DNA of 64,000 nt from JAYSSF01 sp043772005 (lineage in GTDB: Bacteria > Patescibacteriota > Gracilibacteria > Absconditabacterales > Absconditicoccaceae): assembly GCA_043772005.1 (NCBI GenBank), contig JAYVGP010000008.1, positions 62,001-126,000 on the forward strand, written 5' to 3'. The first letter of the stretch is position 1; every line of letters begins with the position of its first letter. Shown here in pieces: positions 9,730 to 20,014 of this stretch. The notes below the pieces were generated by a model. It searched no databases. It had not been told where the DNA came from and worked only from the letters and a program-made list of their open reading frames with translations. Both the position numbers and the translations under genes were made by a program.

Positions 9730-12456
9730 ATGGAAGCGATTGCAAAAAAAACAGAAACAGTATCAATTTTGTATCATTTTGGCTTAGGTCAAACAAATGC
9801 ATCAGGTCTCAAGGTCGATGTTCTCGGAGGCAAAGGATTTGGTCTTGTAGAAATGGCAAGTATCGAAGGAGTACCTGTACCACCTGGTTTTGTGATTCCA
9901 ACAACGGAGTGTCAACCCTACCTTGAAAGAAAGTATCTCACTCAGGATACGAAGGATGACATTGTTATGTTGGTTGGTCAAATCGGTGAAACATTGGGAA
10001 GAAAATTTGGCGACCCTACTAATCCATTACTGCTGAGTTCCCGCTCAGGAGCAGCAGTAAGTATGCCTGGCATGCTTAAGACTATTCTAAATATTGGTGC
10101 TAATCGAGCTTCAATCGTTGGAATTACGGAGCAATTTAAAGAAAACGGAGAAGACGCTGAACGTCTGGCGTGGGATTGTTATCGTAGGCTTATTTACATG
10201 TGGGCTGAAACAGTTCTCGGTATTGATTATGAAAAATTTGAGCATGAATTTGTAAAGTATAAAAAAAATCATGGAATTTTGTCTGATAAGGACATGACGG
10301 CTAGTGATTTTGAAAATCTTTGCAGTATTTATGAAATAGTATTTGAAAAGGAGGCTGAAATGCCTTTCCCTCAAAATGTATGGGAGCAGTTGTTTCCGGC
10401 AATTGAGGCAGTCTTTAAGTCATGGTATGGTCAAAAAGCGGTAGACTATCGCAAGATAGAAAAACTCGACGATTTGTTGGGAACTGCGGTTGTGGTAATG
10501 GCAATGGTATTTGGTAATCTGAACAATGAATCAGGTACAGGAGTATTATTTACTCGTAACCCATCAACTGGTGCAGATGAATTGTACGGAGAAGTACTTT
10601 TCAATGCACAAGGAGAAGATGTTGTAGCCGGTATTCGTACACCTGAATCGATTGAAAGATTGAAAGAAACAATGCCGGATGTGTATGCAGAATTGTATCA
10701 TATTGTCAAAGCACTGGAAAAAAGCCGTGTAAATATCCAGGATTGTGAGTTCACTATTGAAAATCGCAAACTGTATATGTTGCAAATCAGAAATGGTAAA
10801 CGCAACGGTACTGCAGCTTTCAAGATTGCTTATGATATGGTGCAGGAAGGTATTGCAATGAAAGAATATGCAGTTGATAAGTTGGTATCTCCTGATCACG
10901 TATTACAAATGCTTGTACCATGTTTCTCTGATGAAACACAAAGCAAGTATCGTAGTGCTGGATTAGTTTTTGCTAAAGGTTTACCTGCATCACCTGGGGC
11001 TGCTGTTGCTCGAATTGTATTTGACAAAGAGACGGCTGTTGCATTGACAGAAAAAGGTGAAAAAGTAATTTTGGTACGCAAAGAAACATCGCCTGAAGAT
11101 ATCAAAGGTATGCATGCTGCCGTAGCAGTGCTAACATCGACCGGTGGTCTTTCAAGTCATGCTGCAGTAGTATTGCGTGGCTGGGGAAAACCATGTGTTG
11201 TAGGCGCAGAAATGTGCGCTATTGATTATGATGCTAAAACTTTGAAAGTATGTGATGTAATACTTACTGAAGGGGATTGGATATCACTCAATGGTACTAC
11301 CGGAGAAATAGTAAAAGGAGAGTGTGATACAAGCGATCCAAAAATGACTGATGAATGTGTTGCTGTGCTTTCATGGGCAGACCAAATTCGTCGATTGGGT
11401 GTAAGAGCAAACTGTGAAACACCTGAAGATGCAAAAATCGCCAGAGAGTATGGTGCTCAGGGTATTGGTTTATTTCGTACAGAACATATGTTCTACGGTG
11501 AAAATAGTGACCATGAATTGTATTTGATGAAGAAAATGATTCTCAGTACCAGTGTTGAAGAAAAAGATACTGCGCTGCTGGAATTATTGCCTGCATTCAA
11601 AAATTCATTCCGTGGCACATTGATTGAAATGGACGGATTACCGGTGACTGTTCGTTTACTGGATCCACCATTACATGAATTTGCTACATTCAGTGAACCT
11701 GCAAATGCGAAAGCAAGAGAAGAGCAGGAGCAATTAAAGTATAAGCTTTGTAAGGATGTTGGTATTACTCAGGATGAGTTAGCTAATCGTATTAGTGCAC
11801 TTCATGAATCCAATCCTTGTAGTGGTTTTAGGGGTTCTCGTCTAGGTGTAGTATTCCCATCAATTACTAAAGTGCAAGTAAAAGCATTGTGTGAAATTAT
11901 CTTGGAGTTGCGTGCTGATGGATACCATCCTCATCTGGAAATTGAAGTACCATTCGTATTTAACTTTGAGGAGTATAAACATCAATATGAAGTGATTGTG
12001 GAAACAGCTGCAGAGTATGACTTGGAAGTTGATAAAGACTTTCTGGTAGGTTCGATGATTGAAAATATGGGAGCTTGTTTTGAAGCTGATAGATTAGCTA
12101 CAATATCAGGCTTTCAGACCTTTGGTACAAATGACCTTTCATCTTTTGTATTGGCGATTTCACGTGATGATGCATCGAGATTTTTACCTCAGTACCTGGA
12201 AAAAAAGATTCTCAAAGTTGACCCATTCCAAACACTACACCCACTTGTTGCAAAAGCTATGAAAGTAGCAATTGATAACTGTAGGTCAGTGAAAGGAAAT
12301 AGTATTGAAATTGGAATCTGTGGAGAACAAGGTGGAGACCCCGATAGTATTATGATTTGCGAAAAGCTGGGATTGGACTACGTATCTTGTAGTCCACTTA
12401 GAATTCCGGTGGCTAGATTAGCAGCCGCACAAGCTTCATTAAGACTAAGAAAATAA
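9730..12456 (+). CDS. ppdK: Pyruvate, phosphate dikinase
   Basis: PPDK interconverts PEP + AMP + PPi and pyruvate + ATP + Pi through three domains, all present here. The nucleotide-binding domain contains SSRSGAAVSMPGMLKT. The phosphohistidine domain contains TSTGGLSSHAAVVLRGWG, with the phosphorylated His near residue 477. The PEP-binding barrel contains RLLDPPLHEF, FGTNDLSSF and GICGEQGGDP, with the acid/base Cys near 864. At 908 residues it is complete and slightly longer than usual. It has about 68 glycines and not one is TGA, unlike every other long gene in the window. That points to transfer from a standard-code bacterium. PPDK would give a PPi-linked glycolytic or gluconeogenic step in a reduced metabolism. 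Confidence 0.96.
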   Translation: MEAIAKKTETVSILYHFGLGQTNASGLKVDVLGGKGFGLVEMASIEGVPVPPGFVIPTTECQPYLERKYLTQDTKDDIVMLVGQIGETLGRKFGDPTNPLLLSSRSGAAVSMPGMLKTILNIGANRASIVGITEQFKENGEDAERLAWDCYRRLIYMWAETVLGIDYEKFEHEFVKYKKNHGILSDKDMTASDFENLCSIYEIVFEKEAEMPFPQNVWEQLFPAIEAVFKSWYGQKAVDYRKIEKLDDLLGTAVVVMAMVFGNLNNESGTGVLFTRNPSTGADELYGEVLFNAQGEDVVAGIRTPESIERLKETMPDVYAELYHIVKALEKSRVNIQDCEFTIENRKLYMLQIRNGKRNGTAAFKIAYDMVQEGIAMKEYAVDKLVSPDHVLQMLVPCFSDETQSKYRSAGLVFAKGLPASPGAAVARIVFDKETAVALTEKGEKVILVRKETSPEDIKGMHAAVAVLTSTGGLSSHAAVVLRGWGKPCVVGAEMCAIDYDAKTLKVCDVILTEGDWISLNGTTGEIVKGECDTSDPKMTDECVAVLSWADQIRRLGVRANCETPEDAKIAREYGAQGIGLFRTEHMFYGENSDHELYLMKKMILSTSVEEKDTALLELLPAFKNSFRGTLIEMDGLPVTVRLLDPPLHEFATFSEPANAKAREEQEQLKYKLCKDVGITQDELANRISALHESNPCSGFRGSRLGVVFPSITKVQVKALCEIILELRADGYHPHLEIEVPFVFNFEEYKHQYEVIVETAAEYDLEVDKDFLVGSMIENMGACFEADRLATISGFQTFGTNDLSSFVLAISRDDASRFLPQYLEKKILKVDPFQTLHPLVAKAMKVAIDNCRSVKGNSIEIGICGEQGGDPDSIMICEKLGLDYVSCSPLRIPVARLAAAQASLRLRK

Positions 12457-12476
12457 AAACTCCAAAAATCAGATTA

Positions 12477-12503
12477 AAGCTCAGGTATTTTACCTGGGCT
12501 TTT
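12477..12503 (+). terminator. Terminator downstream of ppdK
   Basis: AAAGCTCAGGTA and TACCTGGGCTTTT arms form a strong hairpin with a short T-run, 20 bases after the ppdK stop. Confidence 0.8.
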
Positions 12504-12568
12504 CTATTTATCCAAAAACGGCAACAATGGATTCTTGAATTTCATAGCTCGATCATTAGACTAGTAGT

Positions 12569-14608
12569 ATGCAACTCACCAGAGACCTTCTCCACACCAC
12601 ATCCACCTATATCAATCTTCTCGCTGAGCAGTGAATCACTGATCTCAAGGGTTTGCTCTCATATTATCCGAGAGGTCATGAAGATAGAGAACAGATCTTC
12701 ACTGTTTCACAGGTACGTGCAAACCCCGAACTCAAGATTACTCTCAAAGCACAAGTAGTAGAAAAGAAATATGTCAGACTACGTACGCGTACGATCTGAC
12801 AATGTAGGGTAGTGGATGAAGAGGGAGAAGAAGCAGAGTTAAGTTACTTCAAGACCGGATATGTATTTACTAATATCAAGGAGTGAAAGCGATATCTGAT
12901 TGTAGGTAAGCCTAAGATCACACCAAGAAAGGTTATCTTTTCTCATCCTGATTTGGCTGAGACGCAGGATAGTGGTGAAACCGAGACCAATAAGGCTGGG
13001 CGTATTTACCCAATCTATTCTGAGTTGCAGGGTATCTCTCCATGACGATTTGCTAATAAGATTCGAGAGCAGCTTGATCAGATTGATGGAATATTTCCAG
13101 AGTTTTTGCCTGAGGATTTTATGACACAATTCTGACTAATCTCACGTCCGGCTATGATTCGTGGTTTGCATTATCCTGATGATCAGGAGCACCTCGAGCA
13201 AGCTCGCTATCGTTGGTATTTTGAGAAGCTATTGGCTATTCAGCTACAGACACAGATTGCTCGTCGTCACTATCAAGCCACACCAAGCTGACAGCTCGAT
13301 TGATATCCAGATTGGGAAGTAGTCAAGCAGGTAAGTCAGCATCTTCCATTTATCCTTACTGATCCACAGAAGAAGTGTATCAAGCAGATCGTGGATGATT
13401 TCTATACGGGTAAGCCGATGATGCGTCTCATGCAGTGAGATGTGGGTAGTGGTAAGACGGTAGTAGCTGCAATTGCGTGTTATTATCTGGTCAAGCAACT
13501 GGGTCAGCAAGCCATCATTATGGCTCCACTGGAAGTACTGGCACAACAGCATTATCTCAGTATCAGTAAACTATTACTACCACTATGAATCAGAGTGTGA
13601 CTGCTCGTGGGGTCATTGCCTACATCACAAAAGGATAAGATGCGCCTCATGATGAGAGCAGGCCATATCGACATCGTGATTGGGACTCAAGCGCTGGTGC
13701 AAGAGGGGATTGATTTTCATAATCTCGGATTAGTTGTGATCGATGAGCAACACAAATTTGGTGTGATGCAGAGAGGTTTCTTCCATCAGTTTGACCATCC
13801 ACATATTTTACAGATGACAGCAACTCCGATCCCTCGTTCATTGGCTCTCGCTGCGTTTGCGGAGTTTGATGTGAGTATTATCGATCAACTTCCAGGAGGT
13901 CGTAAACCGATCATCACCAAAGTCGCTACCAATGCCAATACCAAAAAGATCCAGCCATGGATTGAAGACAAACTCAATCAAGGTCAGAATATGTTTGTGG
14001 TCGTACCACTGATTGAAGAGTCTGAACAGATGGAGTGAGTAGATAATGCACTCGCAGTATATGAACAGATGAAGGAGCTCTATCCTCGTCACAGTATCTG
14101 ACTTATGCACGGTAAAATGAAGCCTAAGGAGAAAGATGAGGTGATGTCTGACTTCAAATCCAGTAAACTCCAGATCCTCGTGTCTACTACGGTGATTGAG
14201 GTGTGAGTCGATGTACCGCATGCAACCATCATGATCATCAAGTCTGCCCAACGCTTTGGTCTCGCACAACTCCATCAGCTGAGATGACGTGTGGGCAGGT
14301 CAGATCTTCAGTCATATTGCTTCCTTGAGACTGATCGTAAGGATGTAGAGCGTCTCCAAGCCATGGAAGACACTACAGATGGATTTAAGCTCGCAGAGCT
14401 CGATATGAAATTACGCTGAACCTGAGAGCTACTATGAACTCGCCAGAGTGGTATCGCTGATATCCCACTCGAGATGATCGGTAATCTGTCCCGAGTAGAG
14501 GCAGTATCTGATGCAGCCTGTTGGCTGTTGGATCATTATCCAGATCTTGTCTGACTCGAGCAACTACAAAAAAACCTCCATATTACACAGGAGGAGTTGT
14601 TGAGTTAG
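12569..14608 (+). CDS. recG: ATP-dependent DNA helicase RecG
   Basis: RecG remodels stalled forks and Holliday junctions. The 679-residue protein shows an N-terminal wedge/OB region, then SF2 helicase motifs: QGDVGSGKT (motif I, near residue 289), IGTQAL, DEQHKFGV (motif II, usually DEQHRFGV), TATPIPRSL (motif III), VSTTVIEVGVDVPHA (motif V) and QLRGRVGRS (motif VI). The first Gly of motif I and a Gly of motif VI are TGA, which is strong evidence for the code. The length matches the family. It is followed by a strong terminator shared with the minus-strand genes. No operon partner on this strand is evident. Confidence 0.97.
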
Positions 14609-14621
14609 ATTTTAAATACAT

Positions 14622-14652
14622 AAAAAATCGTCAGCACAACTGACGATTTTTT
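14622..14652. terminator. Bidirectional terminator between recG and the exported-protein pair
   Basis: AAAAAATCGTCAG and CTGACGATTTTTT arms around a five-base loop. The A-run and T-run flanks let it work on both strands, and genes converge on it from both sides. Confidence 0.85.
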
Positions 14653-14681
14653 GATAAACCAATTTATTACATAGGATACAC

Positions 14682-15326
14682 CTATGGAATTTTTTTGACT
14701 ATAATTTTTATTTTTTCCCCTTTAGTAGTGGGGATCTCACCGCTTACGAGAGGATTATTAAATACGTAATGTCCATCCTCCACTGAGTCACCATCTTTGT
14801 TAATGATGATGAATGATAAGATAGACTGTCGCCCTTTGATATGAAGATAGCCTTCAAAATTTTGAGTTCTATAGTCAATCTCAACTCGACCGTTATCATA
14901 CAAGTCAAATTTTAACTCCCGAGTTGGAAGTTGGATGATAATATGACCCACTACGGTTTCGGAAAATCTGTTTGATTGAAGCACTTCCAGAAACTTATCG
15001 GTATCTTCATCGTCCCACTGAGCACTGTTACTCTGGTGGTTGATGCCTTGGTAGTTTAGGATTTTACCAAAACGAATCGTAACTGAGTCATCCATCATCG
15101 TACCAAATACTCCAGTACTGGAGTTGATAAATCTTGCGACCCTTCTAACACTATTACCACTTACGAAGTATTTAATACTTTGTAATTGGTCAATATCGGT
15201 AACTTTATAATAACCCTCCAGCTCTTTGACACCATTTACTTGGTATATTGGAAGGTTTTGACTTTTTGCTGTCACTCCCGACAGCATGATGGCCAATGTC
15301 ACGAGGCCAAAAATTGCTTTTTTCAT
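14682..15326 (-). CDS. Exported protein of unknown function (TGA-free)
   Basis: The 214-residue protein has a clear signal peptide (MKKAIFGLVTLAIMLSGVTAKS, probable cleavage after TAKS or nearby). A strand-rich domain of unknown family follows, with features such as FVSGNSVRRVARFINS and DLYDNGRVEIDYR. It has no TGA codon despite about 15 glycines, and it stops at TAG. Its ATG overlaps the TGA that ends the upstream gene (ATGA arrangement), which only makes sense in the standard code. The signal peptide style suggests a Bacteroidota-like donor, but that is an inference. No Shine-Dalgarno is seen. Confidence 0.7.
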   Translation of the reverse strand: MKKAIFGLVTLAIMLSGVTAKSQNLPIYQVNGVKELEGYYKVTDIDQLQSIKYFVSGNSVRRVARFINSSTGVFGTMMDDSVTIRFGKILNYQGINHQSNSAQWDDEDTDKFLEVLQSNRFSETVVGHIIIQLPTRELKFDLYDNGRVEIDYRTQNFEGYLHIKGRQSILSFIIINKDGDSVEDGHYVFNNPLVSGEIPTTKGEKIKIIVKKIP

Positions 15327-15742
15327 TTTCTAAATGCCGTTATTCTATTATCTTCAATGATAATATAATTAGCAAAATTTTCGTTTACTATATATTTCTC
15401 ATTTGTTAACCCTTTTCCGTCTGCCATCATTTTGAGTTCACCAGGTTGCTGATGAAAATCAATAGTCGCATTGGTAATCATTCTTTTGACTTTTGAGTTA
15501 GTACAGACCCATTTCTGAGTAACCTGCTCATTATCAAAGTCACCCACGACTCCATAGTAGTAAATTTCTGAACAAATAATACTATCTCCTTTGATTGAGA
15601 TATTTTTGAAGTAGTATCCTTTGTCTACCACTGGTGATTTGTACTCTTCTTTAAGAGTTGTCACGACTACTTTAGGACGTGAAAGGTACGCTACGCATGT
15701 TGCAATTATGGCAACAAATAATAATGCTAATATTTTTTTCAT
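15323..15742 (-). CDS. Small exported or membrane-anchored protein (stop codon is TGA)
   Basis: The 139-residue protein has an N-terminal hydrophobic segment (MKKILALLFVAIIATCVAYL) and a probable periplasmic domain with YYFKNISIKGDSIICSEIYYY. It has no internal TGA and ends in TGA at 15323-15325, overlapping the ATG of the next gene by four bases. If the host reads UGA as Gly, translation would run on for 24 more codons to TAA, through the downstream signal peptide in another frame. The natural end therefore fits a standard-code ancestor. No family is recognised. It probably forms a two-gene unit with 14682-15326. Confidence 0.65.
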   Translation of the reverse strand: MKKILALLFVAIIATCVAYLSRPKVVVTTLKEEYKSPVVDKGYYFKNISIKGDSIICSEIYYYGVVGDFDNEQVTQKWVCTNSKVKRMITNATIDFHQQPGELKMMADGKGLTNEKYIVNENFANYIIIEDNRITAFRK

Positions 15743-15832
15743 TTTTTCTCATGCGCTAAGCGCTTTATATTTTCATATATCTTACTCCTACTGCCTACTA
15801 GCCGCTTCGGATTTTTGCTTTTTTAAAAGAAA

Positions 15833-16156
15833 CTACATTTGAAGCCATAAGATATCATCTTCAGATATTAGAGTAATATCTACTTGATGAATTTTTTTAT
15901 AGCTTCCATCTCTTAACAATGATTTTAACGTAACTTTTTGACATTTTGGCCAAATTTTTTCATGTCCCTTTTGTTGAAGCATTATACCATCAAAATTTGA
16001 TGGATTTTGAGTCCAATCTTTAATTTGGTTAGTAATCTTTTCAGTAGTTTTACCAAAATTAAATCCCCATTTCTCTAACTGAGGAATTATTTCTTCAACT
16101 ACAGAATTTGAACATGATTTTAGTGGGATAAATAGCCCATTGATTCCTCTTGCCAT
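15833..16156 (-). CDS. Hypothetical protein (107 aa)
   Basis: A soluble protein starting MARGINGLFIPLKSCSNSVVEEI and ending ISEDDILWLQM, with no TGA codon and a TAG stop. No domain is recognised. It lies upstream of the two exported-protein genes on the same strand, about 90 bp away, and may have arrived with them. The absence of TGA in a protein of this size with only a few glycines is weak evidence by itself. Confidence 0.5.
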   Translation of the reverse strand: MARGINGLFIPLKSCSNSVVEEIIPQLEKWGFNFGKTTEKITNQIKDWTQNPSNFDGIMLQQKGHEKIWPKCQKVTLKSLLRDGSYKKIHQVDITLISEDDILWLQM

Positions 16157-16386
16157 GATTTCCGCATGATTTTGCTCCTAACATTTAAGTTAGTTTTGAT
16201 TTGTTTGAAATGTTAAAGAGCAATTAATAAACCGAGTTTTACGAGCCGGACACATCGATCATATTGGATAATAGATATCATTGACAATTATGATAAATAT
16301 ATAATAAGTAATTAAGAAGAGGAGTCAAGCTTAAATATATTTTCTGTTCACTTTGATTTCATGACCAAGATGGCTATAGTGATGGT

Positions 16387-17760
16387 ATGAATATTCTTGA
16401 TCTCAAACCCCTCATCCATAATATCATTGCACTCGAAGAACACGAGCTAGATTTTGACCATCTCCGTCAGCTTAAAAACGAATTTAGTCAGACGAATAAA
16501 CTATCACAAGTACCGAGTAACTCTGACTTATTCAAGGTTTATTTCACTATGGTTAATGATCGTGAGATTCCTGCGTGTCCCGCCTTTGAGAAGCTACTCA
16601 AGAAACGCGCAGTCAGGTCTCAGTCTGGTATTGTTCCGATTCAGGTATTGACTAAGCCGTTTCGATGTCCGGGTAAGTGTATCTTCTGCCCAAATGATTT
16701 TACAATGCCCAAAAGTTATATCAATACTGAGCCTGGTGCGCAGCGTGCCTTGCTCAACTGATTTGATCCAATCAAGCAGACTTATAATCGTCTCTTATCA
16801 CTGCGTCTCAATGGTCATGATACTGATAAGATCGAGATGATTGTTCTGTGAGGAACACGAGATGTCTACCCCAAGCAGTACAAGATTGATTTTATCAAGG
16901 GATTATATGATGCATGCAATACTTTTGATGCGTTTTGGCAATTATATCAAGACGGTAAGATAGAAGCACAGACGAGATCGCTGGAGATAGATATGCTACC
17001 ATGGGAGTTTCCAGCGACCCTCACTGAGTCGATAATCATTAATGAGACAGCGGGCAATCGTATGATCTGACTTACCATCGAGACCAGACCCGAATATGTC
17101 ACTCACGAAAACTGTCGTCTCTGGCGTGAGATGGGGATCACTCGTATCGAGATGGGTATACAATCGATGTTCGACGAAGTACTGGATGCCAACAAACGCG
17201 GACACAGTATTGAACAAGTCAGACTAGCCATGCATATTCTTAGATCTTATGCATTTAAGATATCCTGTCATTTTATGCCGTGACTGTATGGTAGTACACC
17301 AGAGTTGGATATTCAGACTTTTGTGCTTGCTTTTGATGATATATGGGTGAGGCCTGACGAGATCAAGTTTTATCCGACATCAGTGATACCCAACACTGAG
17401 CTCTATGATCTATATAAGTCGTGAGAATATATTCCACTCGAAACCAGTCAGATCAAGGATATTACCAAGATTGTACAGATCAATCATATCCCACCATATA
17501 CTCGTATCAAGCGCCTGATCCGTGATATCCCAGCAACTGAGATTGTCGCATGATCACATGTGACTAACTTGAGACAGTTAGTTGACAAAGAGATGGAACT
17601 GGAGTTTGGTGATTCTCCCTTGATAAAGCACTCTAGCGAACACAAAGGAGGTACCGAAGTCGGAGGAACTTGAGAACAAAAAAGATCAAAACTTTATTCA
17701 AGATTATATGAAAATATGGTGATGTGCAGTAGTGTAGAGGATTTTATTGATCAATTGTAG
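16387..17760 (+). CDS. elp3: Elp3-like radical SAM half (tRNA wobble-uridine modification)
   Basis: Elp3 adds a carboxymethyl-type group to wobble U34 using a radical SAM domain and an acetyl-CoA-binding GNAT domain. This 457-residue protein is the radical SAM half. It has TKPFRCPGKCIFCPND with the C-x3-C-x2-C cluster ligands near residue 94, TEPGAQRALLNGFDP, IEMIVLGGT, LTIETRPEYV and IKFYPTSVIPNTELY. It ends after RDIPATEIVAG...NLRQLVDKEME, just where an intact Elp3 would enter the RCIRCRE linker and GNAT domain. That missing part is encoded separately at 20501-21046. Many glycines are TGA. The start is the first ATG giving a plausible N-terminus; an upstream one is possible. Confidence 0.88.
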
Positions 17761-17828
17761 TATACTTGTAATCATAGTTATAATATATATGCTAAAAAAT
17801 AAATTTTATTCTCTTACTCTTACAACTT

Positions 17829-18227
17829 ATGGCAAGACACGACAAATACAAAAGAGAGATTGAACTGCTCTGCGAGACTGGTCACTGGACGGCAGAAGAA
17901 GTTTATAAGAAACTTAAGAAAAACTACCTCTTCCTTGGTATTGGTACAGTATATCGTAATCTGACTGAGTTGGTCAATGAATGATTACTCATGAGATACG
18001 ACCAGATGGGCGAGAGAGTAATGTATGAAAAAGCCAAACCACCACACGCACATTTATACTGCAGGTCAAGTGGTACGATTAGAGATGTAGATATTAGCAA
18101 GTTATCCTTTGATGGTGTTGAATTGCCGGACATATTTTCTTGTGAAGATATTCAAGTCACATTTAGTGGGTTTTATAAAGAACGAAAACCAGTTGATTGT
18201 AGAGCAGAAATTAAACTCAAAAAATAG
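17829..18227 (+). CDS. Fur-family transcriptional regulator
   Basis: The 132-residue protein has the Fur winged helix with its signature (ETGHWTAEEVYKKL, then IGTVYRNLTELVNEGLL). A short C-terminal domain has a reduced metal site (PPHAHLYCRSSGTIRD in place of HHHHxxCxxCGxI). Only one CxxC-like Cys remains, so metal sensing may be altered. It could be a Fur, PerR or Zur relative. It sits 68 bp after the Elp3 radical SAM gene and just before a Met-rich exported protein and an exported MsrB, a setting that suits control of metal or peroxide stress genes. One Gly is TGA. Confidence 0.85.
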
Positions 18228-18382
18228 TATTACAATAAGTCAAAAATAATAAATTGTCATTAGTAAGCCAATATCTCACTATAAATGAGAATTGAACTAG
18301 TGATTTTTTTATTGATTTTTTTCAGTAGTATGTCGATATACATCTGTATGGTGTATCTTCTATTTATTACTTATTTATCAAC

Positions 18383-19357
18383 ATGAACAAATTATCAATT
18401 ATCACCGCTGCTATGGTAGCTGTTAGTGTTACACTAGCTTCTACAACATGAGTACGTGCTGCAGACATGATGAGTATGGATGCGAGTATGTCGATGTCTT
18501 CATCAATGAGCTCATCAATGTCGATGTCAAATCATGGTATGTATATGTCATATTCACAGCCAAGATTAACAAAATCTCTTAGATCAAACAAGCACGTAGT
18601 CTTATTCTTTTATTCAAAAGATGATAATGGAATGATGCTTAATGCTGCTCTTGATGATCACCAAGCATGGTTGCCGAAAGACACAGTCGTACTAAGAGTT
18701 AACTATGCTACAAACAAGGTCCTCAGAAGAAAGTATAAAGTAACAATGCCTAATACTTTACTTGCAGTCGGTATGATGTGATCAAAGCAGACAGTTATGG
18801 CAACAGTAACAGATCCTGTAACATCAATTGATGCTTTCATTACATGGTTATCAGATTATAAGATGATGCAAGAAAAAATGATGATGAAAGAAGTTATCAC
18901 AATGGTAGGATGAGAAAAAATGTACAGCTCAAAAGATATCGTATCTAACGTAGTAAATGCTCCAAATCTGACTACGCTCGTTGCTGCAGTTAAGGCTGGA
19001 TGATTGGTAGAAACACTTCAGTCTGATGGTCCATTTACTGTATTTGGCCCTGATAATTCTGCATTTGCAAAATTACCAGCTGGAACAGTGGAAACTCTCG
19101 TCAAACCAGAAAACAAAGGTACTCTTGTTAACATCCTTACTTATCATGTAGTGGCTGGTAATTATACTACAGCCGACCTCAAAGATGGTATGATGCTCAC
19201 AACAGTACAAGGGCAAAAACTTACTGTTAGTAATAAAAACTGAGTCATTAAGCTAATGAGTGATACACAAGGTAATGTTGCAACAATTGTAACTAAAGAT
19301 GTATTCCAGAAGAATGGTGTAGCTCATGTTATTGATACAGTTCTACTTCCTAACTAA
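18383..19357 (+). CDS. Exported Met-rich protein with thioredoxin-like segment and FAS1 domain
   Basis: The 324-residue protein has a signal peptide (MNKLSIITAAMVAVSVTLAS...VRA) and a Met/Ser-rich stretch at residues 29-55 (repeated MS and SM). A segment like a thioredoxin fold follows (HVVLFFYSKDDNGM, LPKDTVVLRVNYATN, MPNTLLAVG), without a CxxC. A full fasciclin FAS1 domain closes it (LTTLVAAVKAGGLVETL, GPFTVFGPDNSAFAKLP, ILTYHVVAGNYT, GVAHVIDTVLLPN). FAS1 domains mediate adhesion. Met-rich stretches can bind copper or act as an oxidant sink. The adjacent exported MsrB could repair oxidised Met in this protein. Five glycines are TGA, so it is a host gene. Confidence 0.87.
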
Positions 19358-19366
19358 TTTCTTATT

Positions 19367-19906
19367 ATGCGTCTAATTTATATTATTGCAAGTGTTGTGT
19401 TATGATCATTTATATCACTACAAGTCAATGCTATTACTATCAAAGATCCCTCATATTTCTCCGATTATATGAAGGTGTCAGATAGTGTCTTGCAGACAAT
19501 GCTAACATCTGATCAATATCAAGTCACTCAGCATAACAAGACCGATCCAGCATATATGTCAGAGCGTAGCTATCTTCATAATAAGCAAGAAGGTATCTAT
19601 GTAGATATTGTTTCTGGTGAGCCGTTGTTTAGTTCGAGGGATAAATATGACTCAAATACTGGTTGGCCAGCGTTTACTAAGCCAATCAACGATGCATCAA
19701 TTAGTCGTCATCGTGACGATAGTGATGGTATGATAAGAACTGAGGTGAGAAGCGCTGCGGCTGACTCTCATCTAGGACATATCTTTACTGATGGACCAAG
19801 TCCTTTATGATTGCGTTATTGTATCAATTCATCATCATTACGCTTTATCTCTACCAGACATATGGCTGAACTATGATATGGATGATATCTCTACCTATTT
19901 AAATAA
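19367..19906 (+). CDS. msrB: Exported peptide-methionine (R)-S-oxide reductase MsrB
   Basis: The 179-residue protein has an N-terminal signal or anchor segment (MRLIYIIASVVLGSFISLQVNA). A complete MsrB domain follows: GIYVDIVSGEPLFSS, NTGWPAFTKPI, RTEVRSAAADSHLGHIFTDGP and the catalytic-Cys motif RYCINSSSLRF near residue 150. The two CxxC zinc sites of many MsrB proteins are absent, as in the zinc-free PilB-like type. It reduces methionine-R-sulfoxide in proteins, here probably outside the cytoplasm. It follows the Met-rich FAS1 gene by nine bases and very likely shares its transcript, and a terminator follows. Confidence 0.93.
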
Positions 19907-19923
19907 TCTGACTGTAATCTCAT

Positions 19924-19951
19924 GAATCCTCACTTTCGAGTGGGGATTTTT
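19924..19951 (+). terminator. Terminator after msrB
   Basis: AATCCTCAC and GTGGGGATT arms with a short loop followed by a T-run. It closes the FAS1-msrB unit. Confidence 0.8.
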
Positions 19952-20014
19952 CATTTTGTAATTTGGTCAACATTATTATATTAGAGATATACTTAGTTGC
20001 TTATATATCTAAAA

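Noticed and set aside
10111..11105. Three minus-strand ORFs opposite ppdK
   Set aside because: They are antisense shadows of a clearly conserved enzyme.
9730..12456. Contaminating contig joined by misassembly at ppdK
   Set aside because: Other TGA-free genes are scattered among host genes, which favours transfer. However, only read data could fully exclude it.
14682..16156. A mobile element or prophage remnant
   Set aside because: No transposase, integrase, terminal repeats or phage genes are visible. Only gene transfer is supported.
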